Assembly (NCBI RefSeq): GCF_023016155.1
Contig: NZ_JALKBG010000006.1
Location: forward strand, 434,001-498,000
Length of the DNA: 64,000 bases
Direction of reading: 5' to 3'
From: Aliiroseovarius sp. F20344
GTDB lineage: Bacteria > Pseudomonadota > Alphaproteobacteria > Rhodobacterales > Rhodobacteraceae
Shown: positions 44,633 to 53,604 of the stretch, in pieces
Layout of the letters: each line of letters begins with the position of its first letter
How positions within the stretch are numbered: the first letter of the stretch is position 1
Notes under the pieces: model-generated
Seen by the model: the letters and a program-made list of their open reading frames with translations, nothing else
Database searches by the model: none
What the model was told of the DNA's origin: nothing
Translations under genes and position numbers: made by a program

Positions 44633-47174
44633 CCTTCTTCTTCGGGGCGGCTTTCTTTTTCGTAGCCGCTTTTTTGCGCGCAGGCTTTTTCTTGGCCGCT
44701 TTTTCAGCGATCCAGCCCACGGCCATTTCCATGGTGACGTCGGCGGGTTCCACGTCTTTGGGGATAGTTGCGTTAACCTTCTCCCATTTCACGTAGGGAC
44801 CATAGCGACCTTCCATGACGTTGACCGGCCCGCCATCTTCTGGGTGTTCGCCCAGTTCTTTCAGAGGCTTGGCAGCGGTACGTCCGCGCCCACCAGGATT
44901 GGCGCGTTTTTCTGCCAGCATCTCGACCGCGCGGTTCATGCCGATCTCGAACACGTCCGCAGGGTCTTTCAGGTTCACATAGACGGGCTTCGCCTCGCCT
45001 TCGGCTTGGTGCATGATGTAGGGCCCGAAACGACCGAAGTTCGACTTTACCTCGCCGCCATCCGGGTGTTCGCCCACGATGCGGGGCAGCGAGAGCAGGA
45101 TCAAAGCCTTCTCAAGCGTGATGTCGTCCTTAGACCAGCCCTTGGGCAGCGAAGCCCGCGGCGGTTTCTTGTTTTCGGGCGTGGGTTCACCGCGCTGAAC
45201 ATAAGGTCCGAAGCGACCGGCTTTCAGCCAGATTTCGTCACCATTGTCTTCGCCCAACAGGCGCTCGTCGCCTTCCGCGCCTTCACCAGCGATAGGACGG
45301 GTATAGTTACATTCCGGGTAGTTGCCGCAGCCCACGAACCCGCCTGTGCGCGAGGTTTTCAGATGCAGCTGACCCGTGCCGCATTTCGGGCAAATGCGCG
45401 GGTCGGATCCGTCTTCGCGCGGAGGATAAAGCTGCGGCGCAAGTGCAGCATCCAGCTTGTCCAGCACTTCGGAGATCCGCAGTTCAGAGGTCTCGGCAAT
45501 CGCGGCCGAGAAATCCCGCCAGAAGCGCGCCAGCACTTCCTTGTAGTCCATGTCGCCCGCCGAAATCTCGTCGAGTTCCTCTTCCAAATTCGCGGTGAAC
45601 TCATAGCCCACGTACTGACGGAAGAAGTTCATCAGGAAGATCGTCACGATCCGACCTTTGTCCTCGGGGAACAGGCGGTTCTTGTCTTTGCGAACGTATT
45701 CGCGGTCTTGGATCGTGGTGATCACCGACGCATAGGTCGACGGGCGACCGATGCCCAGCTCTTCCATACGCTTGACCAACGTCGCCTCGGTGTAGCGGGG
45801 CGGGGGCTGAGTGTGGTGCTGTTCGGGCGTGATGCCGGTTTTCTTGGCAGCCTCGCCTTCCATGATCTGGGGCAGGCGCTTGTCGTCCTCGTCCACCACC
45901 TGATCGTCGCGGCCTTCTTCATAGACCTTCAGGAATCCTTCGAAAACAACCACTTGTCCAGTAGCGCGCAGCACAACTTGACCGTCATCTGAACCCACAT
46001 CCACCGAGGTGCGCTCAAACTTCGCGCTTTCCATCTGGCTGGCCAGCGTCCGCTTCCAGATCAGGTCGTAAAGCTTGCGCTGATCGGGTTCCAGCTTGGC
46101 CAGATCGCTGCCAGACACGGTCATATCCGTCGGGCGGATACATTCGTGCGCTTCCTGAGCGTTCTTCGCTTTGTTTTTATAGATGCGTGGCTTGGCGGGG
46201 ATGAATTCCTTGCCATACCGGTCCGAGATTGCATCGCGCGCAGCTGACACGGCCTCGGGCGCCATGTCGATGCCGTCGGTCCGCATATAAGTGATATAGC
46301 CCGCTTCATAGAGGCGCTGGGCGGTCGACATGGTCTGACGCGCGCCAAAGCCGAACTTGCGGCTGGCTTCTTGTTGCAGGGTCGAGGTCATGAAGGGCGG
46401 CGAGGGGTTGCGGGTCGCAGGCTTCGCTTCGACCGACTGAACCGACAGATCGCGCGATGAAATGGCCTGCACAGCCAGTTCGGCAGCGGTTTCGTTCTCA
46501 AGGTCGTAGCGGTCAAGCTTCTGGCCACCCAACACCGTCAGGCGCGCCTCGAACTCCTGTCCGCGCGGGGTCTGCAACAGCGCCTTCACAGACCAGTATT
46601 CACGCGCGTTGAACGCCTCGATCTCTTCCTCACGCTCGACGATCAGGCGCAGGCAAACGGACTGCACGCGACCAGCTGACCGCGCGCCGGGCAGTTTGCG
46701 CCACAGAACGGGGCTGAGGTTGAAGCCCACCAGATAGTCCAGCGCACGGCGGGCGAGGTATGCCTCGACCAGATCACTGTCGACGTCGCGCGGGTTCTGC
46801 ATCGCCTCGGTCACAGCGGATTTGGTGATCGCGTTGAAGACCACGCGGCTGACCGGCGTGTCCTTCTTGACCGCACGGCGCTTGCGCAGTGCTTCTTCCA
46901 AGTGCCACGAAATCGCTTCCCCTTCGCGATCGGGGTCGGTTGCGAGAATTAGGTTGTTGTCATCTTTCAGGGCGTCGGCAATGGCGCGCACATGTTTGGC
47001 GCTGTCGCGGCCGACCTCCCATGTCATGGCAAATTCATTATCCGTATCGACCGAGCCATCTTTGGCGGGCAGGTCACGAACGTGACCATACGAGGCCAAT
47101 ACCGTGTAGTCCGACCCAAGATATTTGTTGATGGTCTTGGCTTTGGCCGGGCTTTCGACGACGACTACGGGCAT
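44625..47174 (-). CDS. topA: DNA topoisomerase I
   Basis: 849-residue type IA topoisomerase. The TOPRIM domain begins VVVESPAKAKTINKYLG and contains ATDPDREGEAISWH; the active-site Tyr lies in YITYMRTDG. A C4 zinc-finger (CPKCGTGQLHLKTS...CGNYPEC) is followed by repeated topo-C domains with GRFGPYVQRG, FGRFGPYIMHQ and GRYGPYVKW, and a Lys/Ala-rich tail typical of alphaproteobacteria. It relaxes negative supercoils. The 3' end overlaps the convergent LuxR-type gene by eight bases. Confidence 0.96.
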   Translation of the reverse strand: MPVVVVESPAKAKTINKYLGSDYTVLASYGHVRDLPAKDGSVDTDNEFAMTWEVGRDSAKHVRAIADALKDDNNLILATDPDREGEAISWHLEEALRKRRAVKKDTPVSRVVFNAITKSAVTEAMQNPRDVDSDLVEAYLARRALDYLVGFNLSPVLWRKLPGARSAGRVQSVCLRLIVEREEEIEAFNAREYWSVKALLQTPRGQEFEARLTVLGGQKLDRYDLENETAAELAVQAISSRDLSVQSVEAKPATRNPSPPFMTSTLQQEASRKFGFGARQTMSTAQRLYEAGYITYMRTDGIDMAPEAVSAARDAISDRYGKEFIPAKPRIYKNKAKNAQEAHECIRPTDMTVSGSDLAKLEPDQRKLYDLIWKRTLASQMESAKFERTSVDVGSDDGQVVLRATGQVVVFEGFLKVYEEGRDDQVVDEDDKRLPQIMEGEAAKKTGITPEQHHTQPPPRYTEATLVKRMEELGIGRPSTYASVITTIQDREYVRKDKNRLFPEDKGRIVTIFLMNFFRQYVGYEFTANLEEELDEISAGDMDYKEVLARFWRDFSAAIAETSELRISEVLDKLDAALAPQLYPPREDGSDPRICPKCGTGQLHLKTSRTGGFVGCGNYPECNYTRPIAGEGAEGDERLLGEDNGDEIWLKAGRFGPYVQRGEPTPENKKPPRASLPKGWSKDDITLEKALILLSLPRIVGEHPDGGEVKSNFGRFGPYIMHQAEGEAKPVYVNLKDPADVFEIGMNRAVEMLAEKRANPGGRGRTAAKPLKELGEHPEDGGPVNVMEGRYGPYVKWEKVNATIPKDVEPADVTMEMAVGWIAEKAAKKKPARKKAATKKKAAPKKKAS

Positions 47175-47279
47175 GAACTTCCTCTCGACTCAGGTACACC
47201 ATGTAATAATGGCAGTCTTTCTGGAGGCGTTAGATGTGTCGTGAAGGGGCGTCTTGTCAATGGGCACTCTCTATATATA

Positions 47280-47311
47280 GGGGCGCATTTCGCCGCGCCC
47301 CCTTTAGGGGG
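47280..47311 (+). other. Overlapping hairpins in the topA-uvrD gap
   Basis: GGGGCGC pairs with GCGCCCC (47280-47301), and an overlapping CCCCC-TTTA-GGGGG stem spans 47298-47311; the two cannot form together. They lie in the 226-base divergent gap, about 90 bases before uvrD. A role in the uvrD leader is possible but unproven. Confidence 0.35.
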
Positions 47312-47400
47312 CGGAAAGTTTGGGGGGATTTTAGGAGATGGAGGGAACAGATGTGGAACATACTCTTCCCCTGTGGGCTTCGCGTTGCTAAGAAGATCGA

Positions 47401-49803
47401 ATGAGCAGCATTGACGACAACGACCTGATTGATGATTCCGATGATGGGGTAGGAGCGCCGAAGGTACCACTATCGCAGCGCGCGATGGGGGCGGCTTTGG
47501 GCGCGCGGTCTGCGCCCTACATGGACGGATTAAACCCTGCCCAACGTGAGGCGGTCGAGACGTTGAACGGTCCGGTTTTAATGCTTGCTGGCGCGGGCAC
47601 GGGCAAAACCAAGGCTCTGACCACGCGGATCGCGCATCTCTTGACCACTGGGTCCGCACGCACCAACGAAATCCTCGCCGTAACCTTTACCAACAAGGCC
47701 GCGCGCGAGATGAAAGAACGCGTCGCCGGGCTGCTGGGCCAAACGGTTGAAGGCATGCCGTGGATGGGCACCTTCCATTCGATCTGCGTGAAGCTTTTGC
47801 GCCGTCACGCCGAACTGGTCGGGCTGAAAACCAACTTCTCCATTCTCGATACAGACGACCAGATCCGGTTGCTGAAGCAGTTGATCGTGGCCAACAATAT
47901 CGACGAGAAGCGCTGGCCCGCGCGTCTTTTGTCGGGCGTGATCGACAATTGGAAAAACCGCGCATGGACGCCGGAAACGCTGCCCGCGTCCGAGGCGCAG
48001 GCATTCAACGATCGCGGACCGGAGCTTTATACGCAGTATCAAGAGCGGTTGAAGACATTGAATGCCTGCGACTTTGGCGATCTGCTGCTGCATATGGTCA
48101 CGATCTTTCAGCAACACGACGACATCTTGGACAAGTATCAAAGCTGGTTCAAATACATCCTCGTCGACGAATACCAAGATACCAACGTCGCCCAATACCT
48201 GTGGCTGCGGCTCTTGGCGGCGGGGCATAAAAACATCTGTTGCGTGGGCGATGATGACCAGTCGATCTATGGTTGGCGCGGGGCCGAAGTTGGCAATATC
48301 TTACGGTTTGAAAAGGATTTTCCGGGCGCGAAAGTGGTCCGGTTGGAGCAAAACTACCGCTCGACCGCGCATATTCTGGCCGCTGCGTCCGGCGTGATCG
48401 CGGGCAACGAAGGGCGTCTGGGCAAAGAGCTGTGGACCGAGGCCGAGGGCGGCGAAAAGGTCCGCCTGATCGGCCATTGGGACGGAGACGAAGAAGCCCG
48501 CTGGGTCGGCGAAGAAATCGAGGCGATGCAATCTGGCACGCGGGGCTTGGAACCGAAGTTGCTGGATGACATGGCCATCCTTGTGCGTGCGTCCCACCAG
48601 ATGCGCGCCTTCGAAGACCGTTTTCTGACCATCGGTTTGCCCTATCGCGTGATCGGCGGTCCACGTTTCTATGAACGTTTGGAAATCCGCGATGCGATGG
48701 CCTATTTCCGGCTCGCTGTCAGCCAAGACGACGATTTGGCGTTTGAGCGCATCGTCAACACGCCGCGCCGGGGGCTGGGTGACAAGGCGGTGCAGACCAT
48801 CCAGATGCTGGCCCGCACAAATGGCGTCTCGCTGGTCGAAGGCGCGCGGATCGCGGTCGAGACGGGCGCAATCAAAGGCAAAGGCGGCAAGGGGCTGGCC
48901 GAGCTGGTCGCGGGTCTGGATCGCTGGTTCAATCAGCTGCGCGCGGAGGCCGACACCCATATCGAAATGGCCGAGGTGATCCTCGAGGAAAGCGGCTATA
49001 CCGAGATGTGGCTGAACGACAAAACGCCCGAGGCACCGGGGCGGTTGGAAAACCTCAAGGAGCTGGTGAAAGCTCTGGAAAGCTTTGAAAACCTTCAGGG
49101 TTTCCTCGAGCATGTCAGCCTGATCATGGACAATGACACCGACGACGCTGAGGAAAAGGTCACCATCATGACCTTGCACGGTGCCAAAGGGCTTGAGTTC
49201 CCTGCCGTGTTCCTTCCGGGCTGGGAGGACGGGCTGTTCCCGTCCCAACGCTCGATGGATGAAAGCGGGTTGAAGGGTCTCGAGGAAGAGCGCAGGTTGG
49301 CCTATGTGGGCATCACGCGGGCGGAAGAGGTCTGCACGATCTCTTTTGCTGCCAACCGCCGCGTATACGGACAATGGCAGTCGCAATTGCCATCCCGTTT
49401 TGTAGATGAGCTGCCTGAAGCGCATGTCGAGGTATTGACCGCGCCCGGCCTGTATGGCGGGGGCTACGGCGGCATGTCTGGCGATTTCGGGGGGCAATCC
49501 CCCTTGGAGGACAAAGCCAGCCGCGCGGATGCCTACAATTCACCGGGCTGGAAGCGGATGCAGGCGCAAGGCAACCTGCGCGCCAAACCCAGCCCGAACG
49601 AGGCGCGCGGGCTGGTGATCGACGCGACAGCTGTCTCCTCCTTCACCCAAGGCGACCGGGTGTTTCACACCAAGTTTGGTTACGGCACTGTGATGGGCAT
49701 CGAAGGCGACAAGCTGGACATCGAGTTCGATAAGGCAGGTGCCAAAAAAGTCGTGTCCAAGTTCATCGTACCCGCCGCACAAGCGGGCGATGTACCGTTT
49801 TAG
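47401..49803 (+). CDS. uvrD: UvrD/PcrA-type DNA helicase II
   Basis: 800-residue superfamily 1A helicase. After about 40 acidic residues comes LNPAQREAVE (Q-motif), Walker A AGAGTGKTKALTTR, Walker B ILVDEYQDTN, the GDDDQSIYGWRGA motif, LEQNYRST, TLHGAKGLEF and VGITRAEE. The C-terminus has the DRVFHTKFGYGTVMGIEGDKL Tudor-like domain that contacts RNA polymerase in PcrA. It acts in nucleotide excision and mismatch repair. Confidence 0.96.
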   Translation: MSSIDDNDLIDDSDDGVGAPKVPLSQRAMGAALGARSAPYMDGLNPAQREAVETLNGPVLMLAGAGTGKTKALTTRIAHLLTTGSARTNEILAVTFTNKAAREMKERVAGLLGQTVEGMPWMGTFHSICVKLLRRHAELVGLKTNFSILDTDDQIRLLKQLIVANNIDEKRWPARLLSGVIDNWKNRAWTPETLPASEAQAFNDRGPELYTQYQERLKTLNACDFGDLLLHMVTIFQQHDDILDKYQSWFKYILVDEYQDTNVAQYLWLRLLAAGHKNICCVGDDDQSIYGWRGAEVGNILRFEKDFPGAKVVRLEQNYRSTAHILAAASGVIAGNEGRLGKELWTEAEGGEKVRLIGHWDGDEEARWVGEEIEAMQSGTRGLEPKLLDDMAILVRASHQMRAFEDRFLTIGLPYRVIGGPRFYERLEIRDAMAYFRLAVSQDDDLAFERIVNTPRRGLGDKAVQTIQMLARTNGVSLVEGARIAVETGAIKGKGGKGLAELVAGLDRWFNQLRAEADTHIEMAEVILEESGYTEMWLNDKTPEAPGRLENLKELVKALESFENLQGFLEHVSLIMDNDTDDAEEKVTIMTLHGAKGLEFPAVFLPGWEDGLFPSQRSMDESGLKGLEEERRLAYVGITRAEEVCTISFAANRRVYGQWQSQLPSRFVDELPEAHVEVLTAPGLYGGGYGGMSGDFGGQSPLEDKASRADAYNSPGWKRMQAQGNLRAKPSPNEARGLVIDATAVSSFTQGDRVFHTKFGYGTVMGIEGDKLDIEFDKAGAKKVVSKFIVPAAQAGDVPF

Positions 49804-49864
49804 AAGAAATTGCCTCAATCCCCCGGAGCTGCAAAGGTGGTTCGATACAACAAAAGGTATCACT

Positions 49865-50812
49865 GTGGCTCCAAGTGGCGATATATGTTCACTAACGGAT
49901 GAGACAGCTTTCATAACCTACACGGGAATGGAAACTGATCTGTTATTCACGCAAGGCTTCGATCTGCCCGGATTTGCAAGCTACCCTTTGCTTGAGACAA
50001 CGGCAGGGCGGCGGCAATTGCGGGCGTATTACGAGGATCTGATCGCTCTTGCACGCGACAAAGACGTCGGCGCAATTCTGGAGGCCCCGACCTGGGTTGC
50101 AAACCGAGATCGCGGGGCACAGATCGGGTACGAACCCGCCACGCTTGTTGAAAGGAACACTCAGGCGGTCGCGTTTCTTTCTGAGATTTGCGCAGACCAT
50201 GATGATGTTCCGGTTCTGACAAGCGGCAATGTTGGGCCGCGCGCGGATGCCTATGCACCAACCGAGCAAATGAATGCGGCCCAAGCGGAAGCCTATCATA
50301 TTGAACAGATAAACGTGCTTGCGCAGGCTGGCATTCACCTGATCAGCGCCTACACCATTGCCTATACAGAAGAAGCGATCGGGATCGTAAACGCTGCGCG
50401 GCAATGTGGTGTGCCTGTTGTTGTGGCCTTCACGGTGGAAACCGACGGCCGTCTTCCGACGGGAGTTTCGCTTGGCCAAGCGATCAAAGCTGTCGACAAC
50501 GCAACGGACGGATATAGCGCGTACTTCATGATCAATTGCGCGCATCCCGATCATTTCCAGCATGTCCTTTCGGATGCGTCATGGATGGCGCGGTTGAAAG
50601 GTCTGGTGGTCAATGCATCTCGTTGTAGCCATGCCGAACTAGATCAATCGACCAAGCTGGATGACGGAGACCCCGTCGAGCTTGGGCAGCAACTGGCGGC
50701 CCTTCACAGGAATTATCCGAATATTCGCGTGCTTGGCGGATGCTGTGGCACGGATATGCGGCATATGGCGGAAATTGCGTCGGCGTTTCAGGGTGGGAAA
50801 TTGGTTCCGTAA
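49865..50812 (+). CDS. Homocysteine S-methyltransferase family protein
   Basis: 315-residue Zn-dependent methyltransferase homologue (BHMT/MmuM type). It shows ITYTGMETDLLFTQGFDLPGFASYPLLE near the N-terminus, VLTSGNVGPRAD, and three zinc-ligand cysteines in MINCAHP and LGGCCGTD. The likely methyl donor is S-methylmethionine or a betaine, not decidable here. The frame runs back into uvrD; GTG 49865 with AAAAGG seven bases upstream was chosen because it places the first beta strand properly, but the start is uncertain. Confidence 0.8.
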   Translation: MAPSGDICSLTDETAFITYTGMETDLLFTQGFDLPGFASYPLLETTAGRRQLRAYYEDLIALARDKDVGAILEAPTWVANRDRGAQIGYEPATLVERNTQAVAFLSEICADHDDVPVLTSGNVGPRADAYAPTEQMNAAQAEAYHIEQINVLAQAGIHLISAYTIAYTEEAIGIVNAARQCGVPVVVAFTVETDGRLPTGVSLGQAIKAVDNATDGYSAYFMINCAHPDHFQHVLSDASWMARLKGLVVNASRCSHAELDQSTKLDDGDPVELGQQLAALHRNYPNIRVLGGCCGTDMRHMAEIASAFQGGKLVP

Positions 50813-50851
50813 CCTTGTCTAAGACGCATAACGTCAGATCAACCGAACTTT

Positions 50852-50900
50852 GCGAAAAAACAAAAAAACGGCGACGCCCGGGAGGAGGTGGGCGCCGCCG
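50852..50900 (-). terminator. Terminator of the CcsR array (distal hairpin plus T runs)
   Basis: The most distal hairpin of the array (50869-50900) is followed on the minus strand by TTTTTTTG and TTTTTT, giving a strong Rho-independent terminator for the DUF1127-CcsR transcript. Confidence 0.85.
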
Positions 50901-51188
50901 TTCATGTCTGATGCGACCCTCGGGAGGAGGAGAGGGCCGACTTCAGCTGGCATGCGGTCTGGGAGGAGGTAGACCGTCTGCCATATCGAGATGTTTCCGG
51001 GAGGAGGTGGAAACGCCTCGTATCTGGGGGTGCGACGATGCCCGGGAGGAGGTGAGCATCGTCGCGACCCATGGATCTTCTGGGAGGAGGTAGAAGATCC
51101 GAAGACTTGTGATTGGTCGGCGGGGTCAGGGAGGAGGAAGACCCCGCCGCCAATCAAAGCCACCACCAGGGAGGAGGAGGGTGGTGGC
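50869..51188 (-). ncRNA. Array of eight CCTCCTCCC hairpins, CcsR1-4-like small RNAs
   Basis: Read on the minus strand, eight hairpins follow one another, each exposing CCUCCUCCC in the loop. Loop positions are 51169-51177, 51129-51137, 51082-51090, 51044-51052, 50999-51007, 50961-50969, 50922-50930 and 50880-50888. Stem sequences differ between units, but arms complement each other, for example GCCACCACC/GGTGGTGGC and GGATCTTCT/AGAAGATCC. In Rhodobacter sphaeroides four CcsR RNAs, each with two such hairpins, are processed from a transcript starting with a DUF1127 gene; eight hairpins behind a DUF1127 gene match this exactly. The loop mimics the anti-Shine-Dalgarno sequence. Known CcsR RNAs are stress induced. 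Confidence 0.9.
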
Positions 51189-51195
51189 CGAAATT

Positions 51196-51411
51196 TTATT
51201 TGCCGTAGGTGGCCATTTTTGCCACGTGACGGATGGAACCGCGGGACAGACCCAGATCCCAAAGCTCGTTGTCGCTCAGGGCCGACAGTTCACGCACGGT
51301 TGCGTTGTAGTCAACGCGCTGGTCATAGCGCTCTTTCCAGGTCGCAACACGTGCTACGATACGGTCGATGATGCCTGCGCGGGCGATCAGAATTTCGGTA
51401 GCATGTGCCAT
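51196..51411 (-). CDS. ccaF1: DUF1127 small protein, CcaF1-like
   Basis: 71-residue basic protein. The C-terminal part, ELSALSDNELWDLGLSRGSIRHVA, is the DUF1127 motif. It lies directly before eight CcsR-type hairpins on the same strand, the arrangement of CcaF1 (RSP_6037) in R. sphaeroides, where the protein binds RNA and affects sRNA maturation. ATG 51411 is preferred; GTG 51420 would add three residues. Confidence 0.88.
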   Translation of the reverse strand: MAHATEILIARAGIIDRIVARVATWKERYDQRVDYNATVRELSALSDNELWDLGLSRGSIRHVAKMATYGK

Positions 51412-51884
51412 TTTACTCACTCACTCTTGTTCGGTTCTGTGAACCTTGAAGCGGGTCATCAACACGACCCAGTTACATTTCGTTGGCGCTCACATTTGCG
51501 CTTCGAGTTCAAAATGGGGGTGATGCTGCAATTGCACAATACCTCACTTCATCAAACCCGTCATGCATTGTGTGCATAGGTAAATATGCTTATAAAATAA
51601 CACCATGAGGTGATTTTTGCCTAATTTTTCCCCGTTAGCTGCAGCGCAGCATATTTGGCTTGGCGGGTTACGCAACGGCAGTTTTTTAGATGTGCCCAGT
51701 ACATCGGCCTGTGCGTTGGGGTGTGTGGCTGAATGTGTTCAGAAGGTCCGTGAAAACGGCGGTGCGCTAAGTTAACAGCGAGATTTTCATCAGATCGCCC
51801 CGGCGCCGTGTGCCTTTGCCTCTTGCGCCTGCCGTGAAACCGTCCAATCTAGGGCAACGCGCACAGTCAAACAGGAGCGATCAA
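51412..51884. promoter_or_regulatory. Divergent intergenic region between the DUF1127 gene and mrp
   Basis: A 473-base stretch without a convincing gene. The minus side holds a candidate heat-shock-type promoter (51511-51539). The plus side leads into mrp; the open frame from 51810 is not preferred because ATG 51885 has CAGGAG seven bases upstream. Confidence 0.5.
51511..51539 (-). promoter_or_regulatory. Candidate RpoH-type promoter of the DUF1127-CcsR operon
   Basis: On the minus strand TTGTGC (51534-51539) is followed after 14 bases by CCCCATTTT (51511-51519), resembling the sigma-32 pattern TTG...N13-14...CCCCATNT. It lies about 100 bases before the start codon. The homologous R. sphaeroides operon uses RpoHI/RpoHII, which makes this plausible. 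Confidence 0.4.
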
Positions 51885-52952
51885 ATGCGGGATAAGATCA
51901 TGGGGACGCTGTCCTCGGTGGCGCTGCCGGATGGGGGTGACCTAGCATCACGCGATATGATCCGAGCGTTGTCTGTTGAGGGTGGCAATGTCAGTTTCGT
52001 CATCGAAGCGGAATCGCCCGAGCAAGCAGCAGATATGGAACCCCAGCGCCGCGCGGCTGAAGCCGCGATTGCCGCGTTGGATGGTGTCGAAACCGTTTCG
52101 GTTATTTTGACTGCGCATGGACCAGCGCAACCGGCAAAAGCCCCGCCAAGCCTGAAAGTGGGCGGGCATCCGAAGCCGCAGGCAGGGCCTTTGCCCGTGC
52201 CGGGCGTGACCAATGTGGTTGCCATTGCATCGGGCAAAGGCGGGGTAGGGAAGTCTACACTCAGTTCGAACCTTGCTGTGGCATTGGCTAAGCAGGGTCG
52301 CAAGGTCGGGCTGTTGGATGCTGACATTCTGGGCCCCTCGCAGCCGCGCATGATGGGAACCACACAGCGACCAAGTTCGCCAGACGGGGACAAGTTGATC
52401 CCGGTCGAGGCGCATGGGGTCAAGATGATGTCCATCGGGTTGATGCTGAAATCTGATCGCGAGGCCGTGGTGTGGCGTGGACCGATGTTAATGGGCGCTT
52501 TGCAGCAGATGCTGTTTCAGGTCGACTGGGCGCCCCTTGATGTTCTGATTATCGATCTGCCTCCGGGCACTGGAGATGTGCAGCTGACTTTGGCGCAGAA
52601 ATCTCAGATCACCGGGGCGATTGTTGTCTCAACCCCGCAGGACGTGGCGCTTCTTGATGCGCGCAAGGCGATTGATATGTTCGGCAAGGTTAATGTGCCG
52701 ATCCTCGGTCTGGTCGAAAACATGTCCACCTATGTCTGCCCAAGCTGCGGGCACGAGGCACATCTGTTTGGTCATGGTGGTGTTCGCGATGAAGCAGCCG
52801 AACTGGGCGCGCCATTCTTGGGTGAGATCCCATTGTCATTGGATGTGCGCTTGGCAGGTGACAGCGGAACGCCGGCTGCTTTGGGCGACGGACCTGTGGC
52901 AGAGGCTTATCAAAAGCTCGCAGCCGATATGGTGGCTCGCGGCATCGCCTGA
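51885..52952 (+). CDS. mrp: Mrp/ApbC-family iron-sulfur carrier ATPase
   Basis: 355-residue P-loop protein. An N-terminal DUF59-like domain (about residues 1-85) precedes the ATPase with deviant Walker [16 protein letters not shown], switch region [14 protein letters not shown], Walker [14 protein letters not shown], and [14 protein letters not shown], whose CxxC binds a bridging Fe-S cluster. It delivers Fe-S clusters to apoproteins. CAGGAG precedes ATG 51885; a strong terminator follows. Confidence 0.94.
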   Translation: MRDKIMGTLSSVALPDGGDLASRDMIRALSVEGGNVSFVIEAESPEQAADMEPQRRAAEAAIAALDGVETVSVILTAHGPAQPAKAPPSLKVGGHPKPQAGPLPVPGVTNVVAIASGKGGVGKSTLSSNLAVALAKQGRKVGLLDADILGPSQPRMMGTTQRPSSPDGDKLIPVEAHGVKMMSIGLMLKSDREAVVWRGPMLMGALQQMLFQVDWAPLDVLIIDLPPGTGDVQLTLAQKSQITGAIVVSTPQDVALLDARKAIDMFGKVNVPILGLVENMSTYVCPSCGHEAHLFGHGGVRDEAAELGAPFLGEIPLSLDVRLAGDSGTPAALGDGPVAEAYQKLAADMVARGIA

Positions 52953-52975
52953 CGTCATTTCCAGCAGTGGTTTCC

Positions 52976-53007
52976 GCCCGGCGTACCCAACTACGCCGGG
53001 CTTTTTT
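52976..53007 (+). terminator. Rho-independent terminator after mrp
   Basis: GCCCGGCGTA (52976-52985) pairs perfectly with TACGCCGGGC (52992-53001), six-base loop, followed by TTTTTT. Confidence 0.93.
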
Positions 53008-53314
53008 GTGATTAACGCGGTGATTGGGAAATCATGGGCGGGGTCGTGATCATCATGGGGTTGGCTGATTTGGAGGTAGGGGTTGCGCCGATTCTTGGGT
53101 CGAAATGGCCGAGTTGGGGCCAAACTCGTTAGAAACTGAAATTTTTTTTGGGAAAAGATGGGTCTCGAAAATGCTGCGTGTGCAGCGCTATATATAGTGA
53201 CGGAGCAATTCACTGCACCGATATGTGCTTCATTTTGTCGATATCTTTCTGCAATCGCGCTTGAGTGTTGGCCCGTTCACAGCCCTTGCGGGCACGAATT
53301 CCCTCAAAAAGCTA

Positions 53315-53343
53315 TTGCTTCCCACGATTTCCCAAGCTATCCC
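53315..53343 (+). promoter_or_regulatory. Candidate promoter of the mraZ leader RNA
   Basis: TTGCTT (53315-53320) and TATCCC (53338-53343) are 17 bases apart. Initiation about seven bases later would give a terminated RNA of roughly 200 nucleotides, the size reported for UpsM. Other -35/-10 pairings upstream cannot be excluded. Confidence 0.3.
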
Positions 53344-53349
53344 TGTATT

Positions 53350-53549
53350 CAAGATGAGGACGGGACAAGAGGCATTAAGACCTCGCGACACTCCCAAGTC
53401 AGGTTTCATACAGGCCCCGCTTTCATCGAACGAAAGAGATCCGGCGCGTACGCGAGCAGACATCCCCCCAGGTGGCGCGCGTAGCTGGGCACCCGGAAAC
53501 GGGACAGGCGGCGGATTGGTCAGTGGCAGCAGATCAATCCGCCGTTTTT
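53350..53549 (+). ncRNA. UpsM-like small RNA in the long mraZ leader
   Basis: Between the mrp terminator and mraZ lie 598 bases without a credible gene. The last part is rich in RNA structure: CCCG-GAAA-CGGG at 53492-53503 and a terminator at 53509-53549 only 55 bases before mraZ. In R. sphaeroides the dcw cluster is preceded by a long leader whose early termination yields the abundant sRNA UpsM. Position, terminator and size agree; the 5' end given is approximate. Confidence 0.6.
53509..53549 (+). terminator. Terminator of the mraZ leader
   Basis: A 13-base-pair stem (53509-53521 with 53532-53544, one wobble) around AGTGGCAGCA is followed by five T. It would end most leader transcripts before mraZ, leaving read-through to express the division cluster. 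Confidence 0.85.
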
Positions 53550-53604
53550 AATTCCAGCCTCTGTCAGGGCTGGTGGGACAGTTGATTATAAGGGGGCCGC
53601 GCAA

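Noticed and set aside
44844-45992. Plus-strand open frame inside topA
   Set aside because: Antisense shadow of a highly conserved enzyme; no independent support.
48301-49497. Minus-strand open frame inside uvrD
   Set aside because: Antisense shadow with no domain; uvrD motifs run uninterrupted on the other strand.
50740-51191. GGGAGGAGG repeats read as a CRISPR array or as plus-strand genes
   Set aside because: The repeat is only nine bases, lies in the loops of inverted repeats with unit-specific stems, and follows a DUF1127 gene on the other strand; this is a small-RNA array. Open frames across it are by-products of the repeat.
53158-53551. Open frames or an RNase P RNA gene in the mraZ leader
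   Set aside because: Frames have poor codon character and no homology. The conserved RNase P core elements (GAGGAAAGTCC and ACAGAAA types) are absent, so rnpB is not supported.
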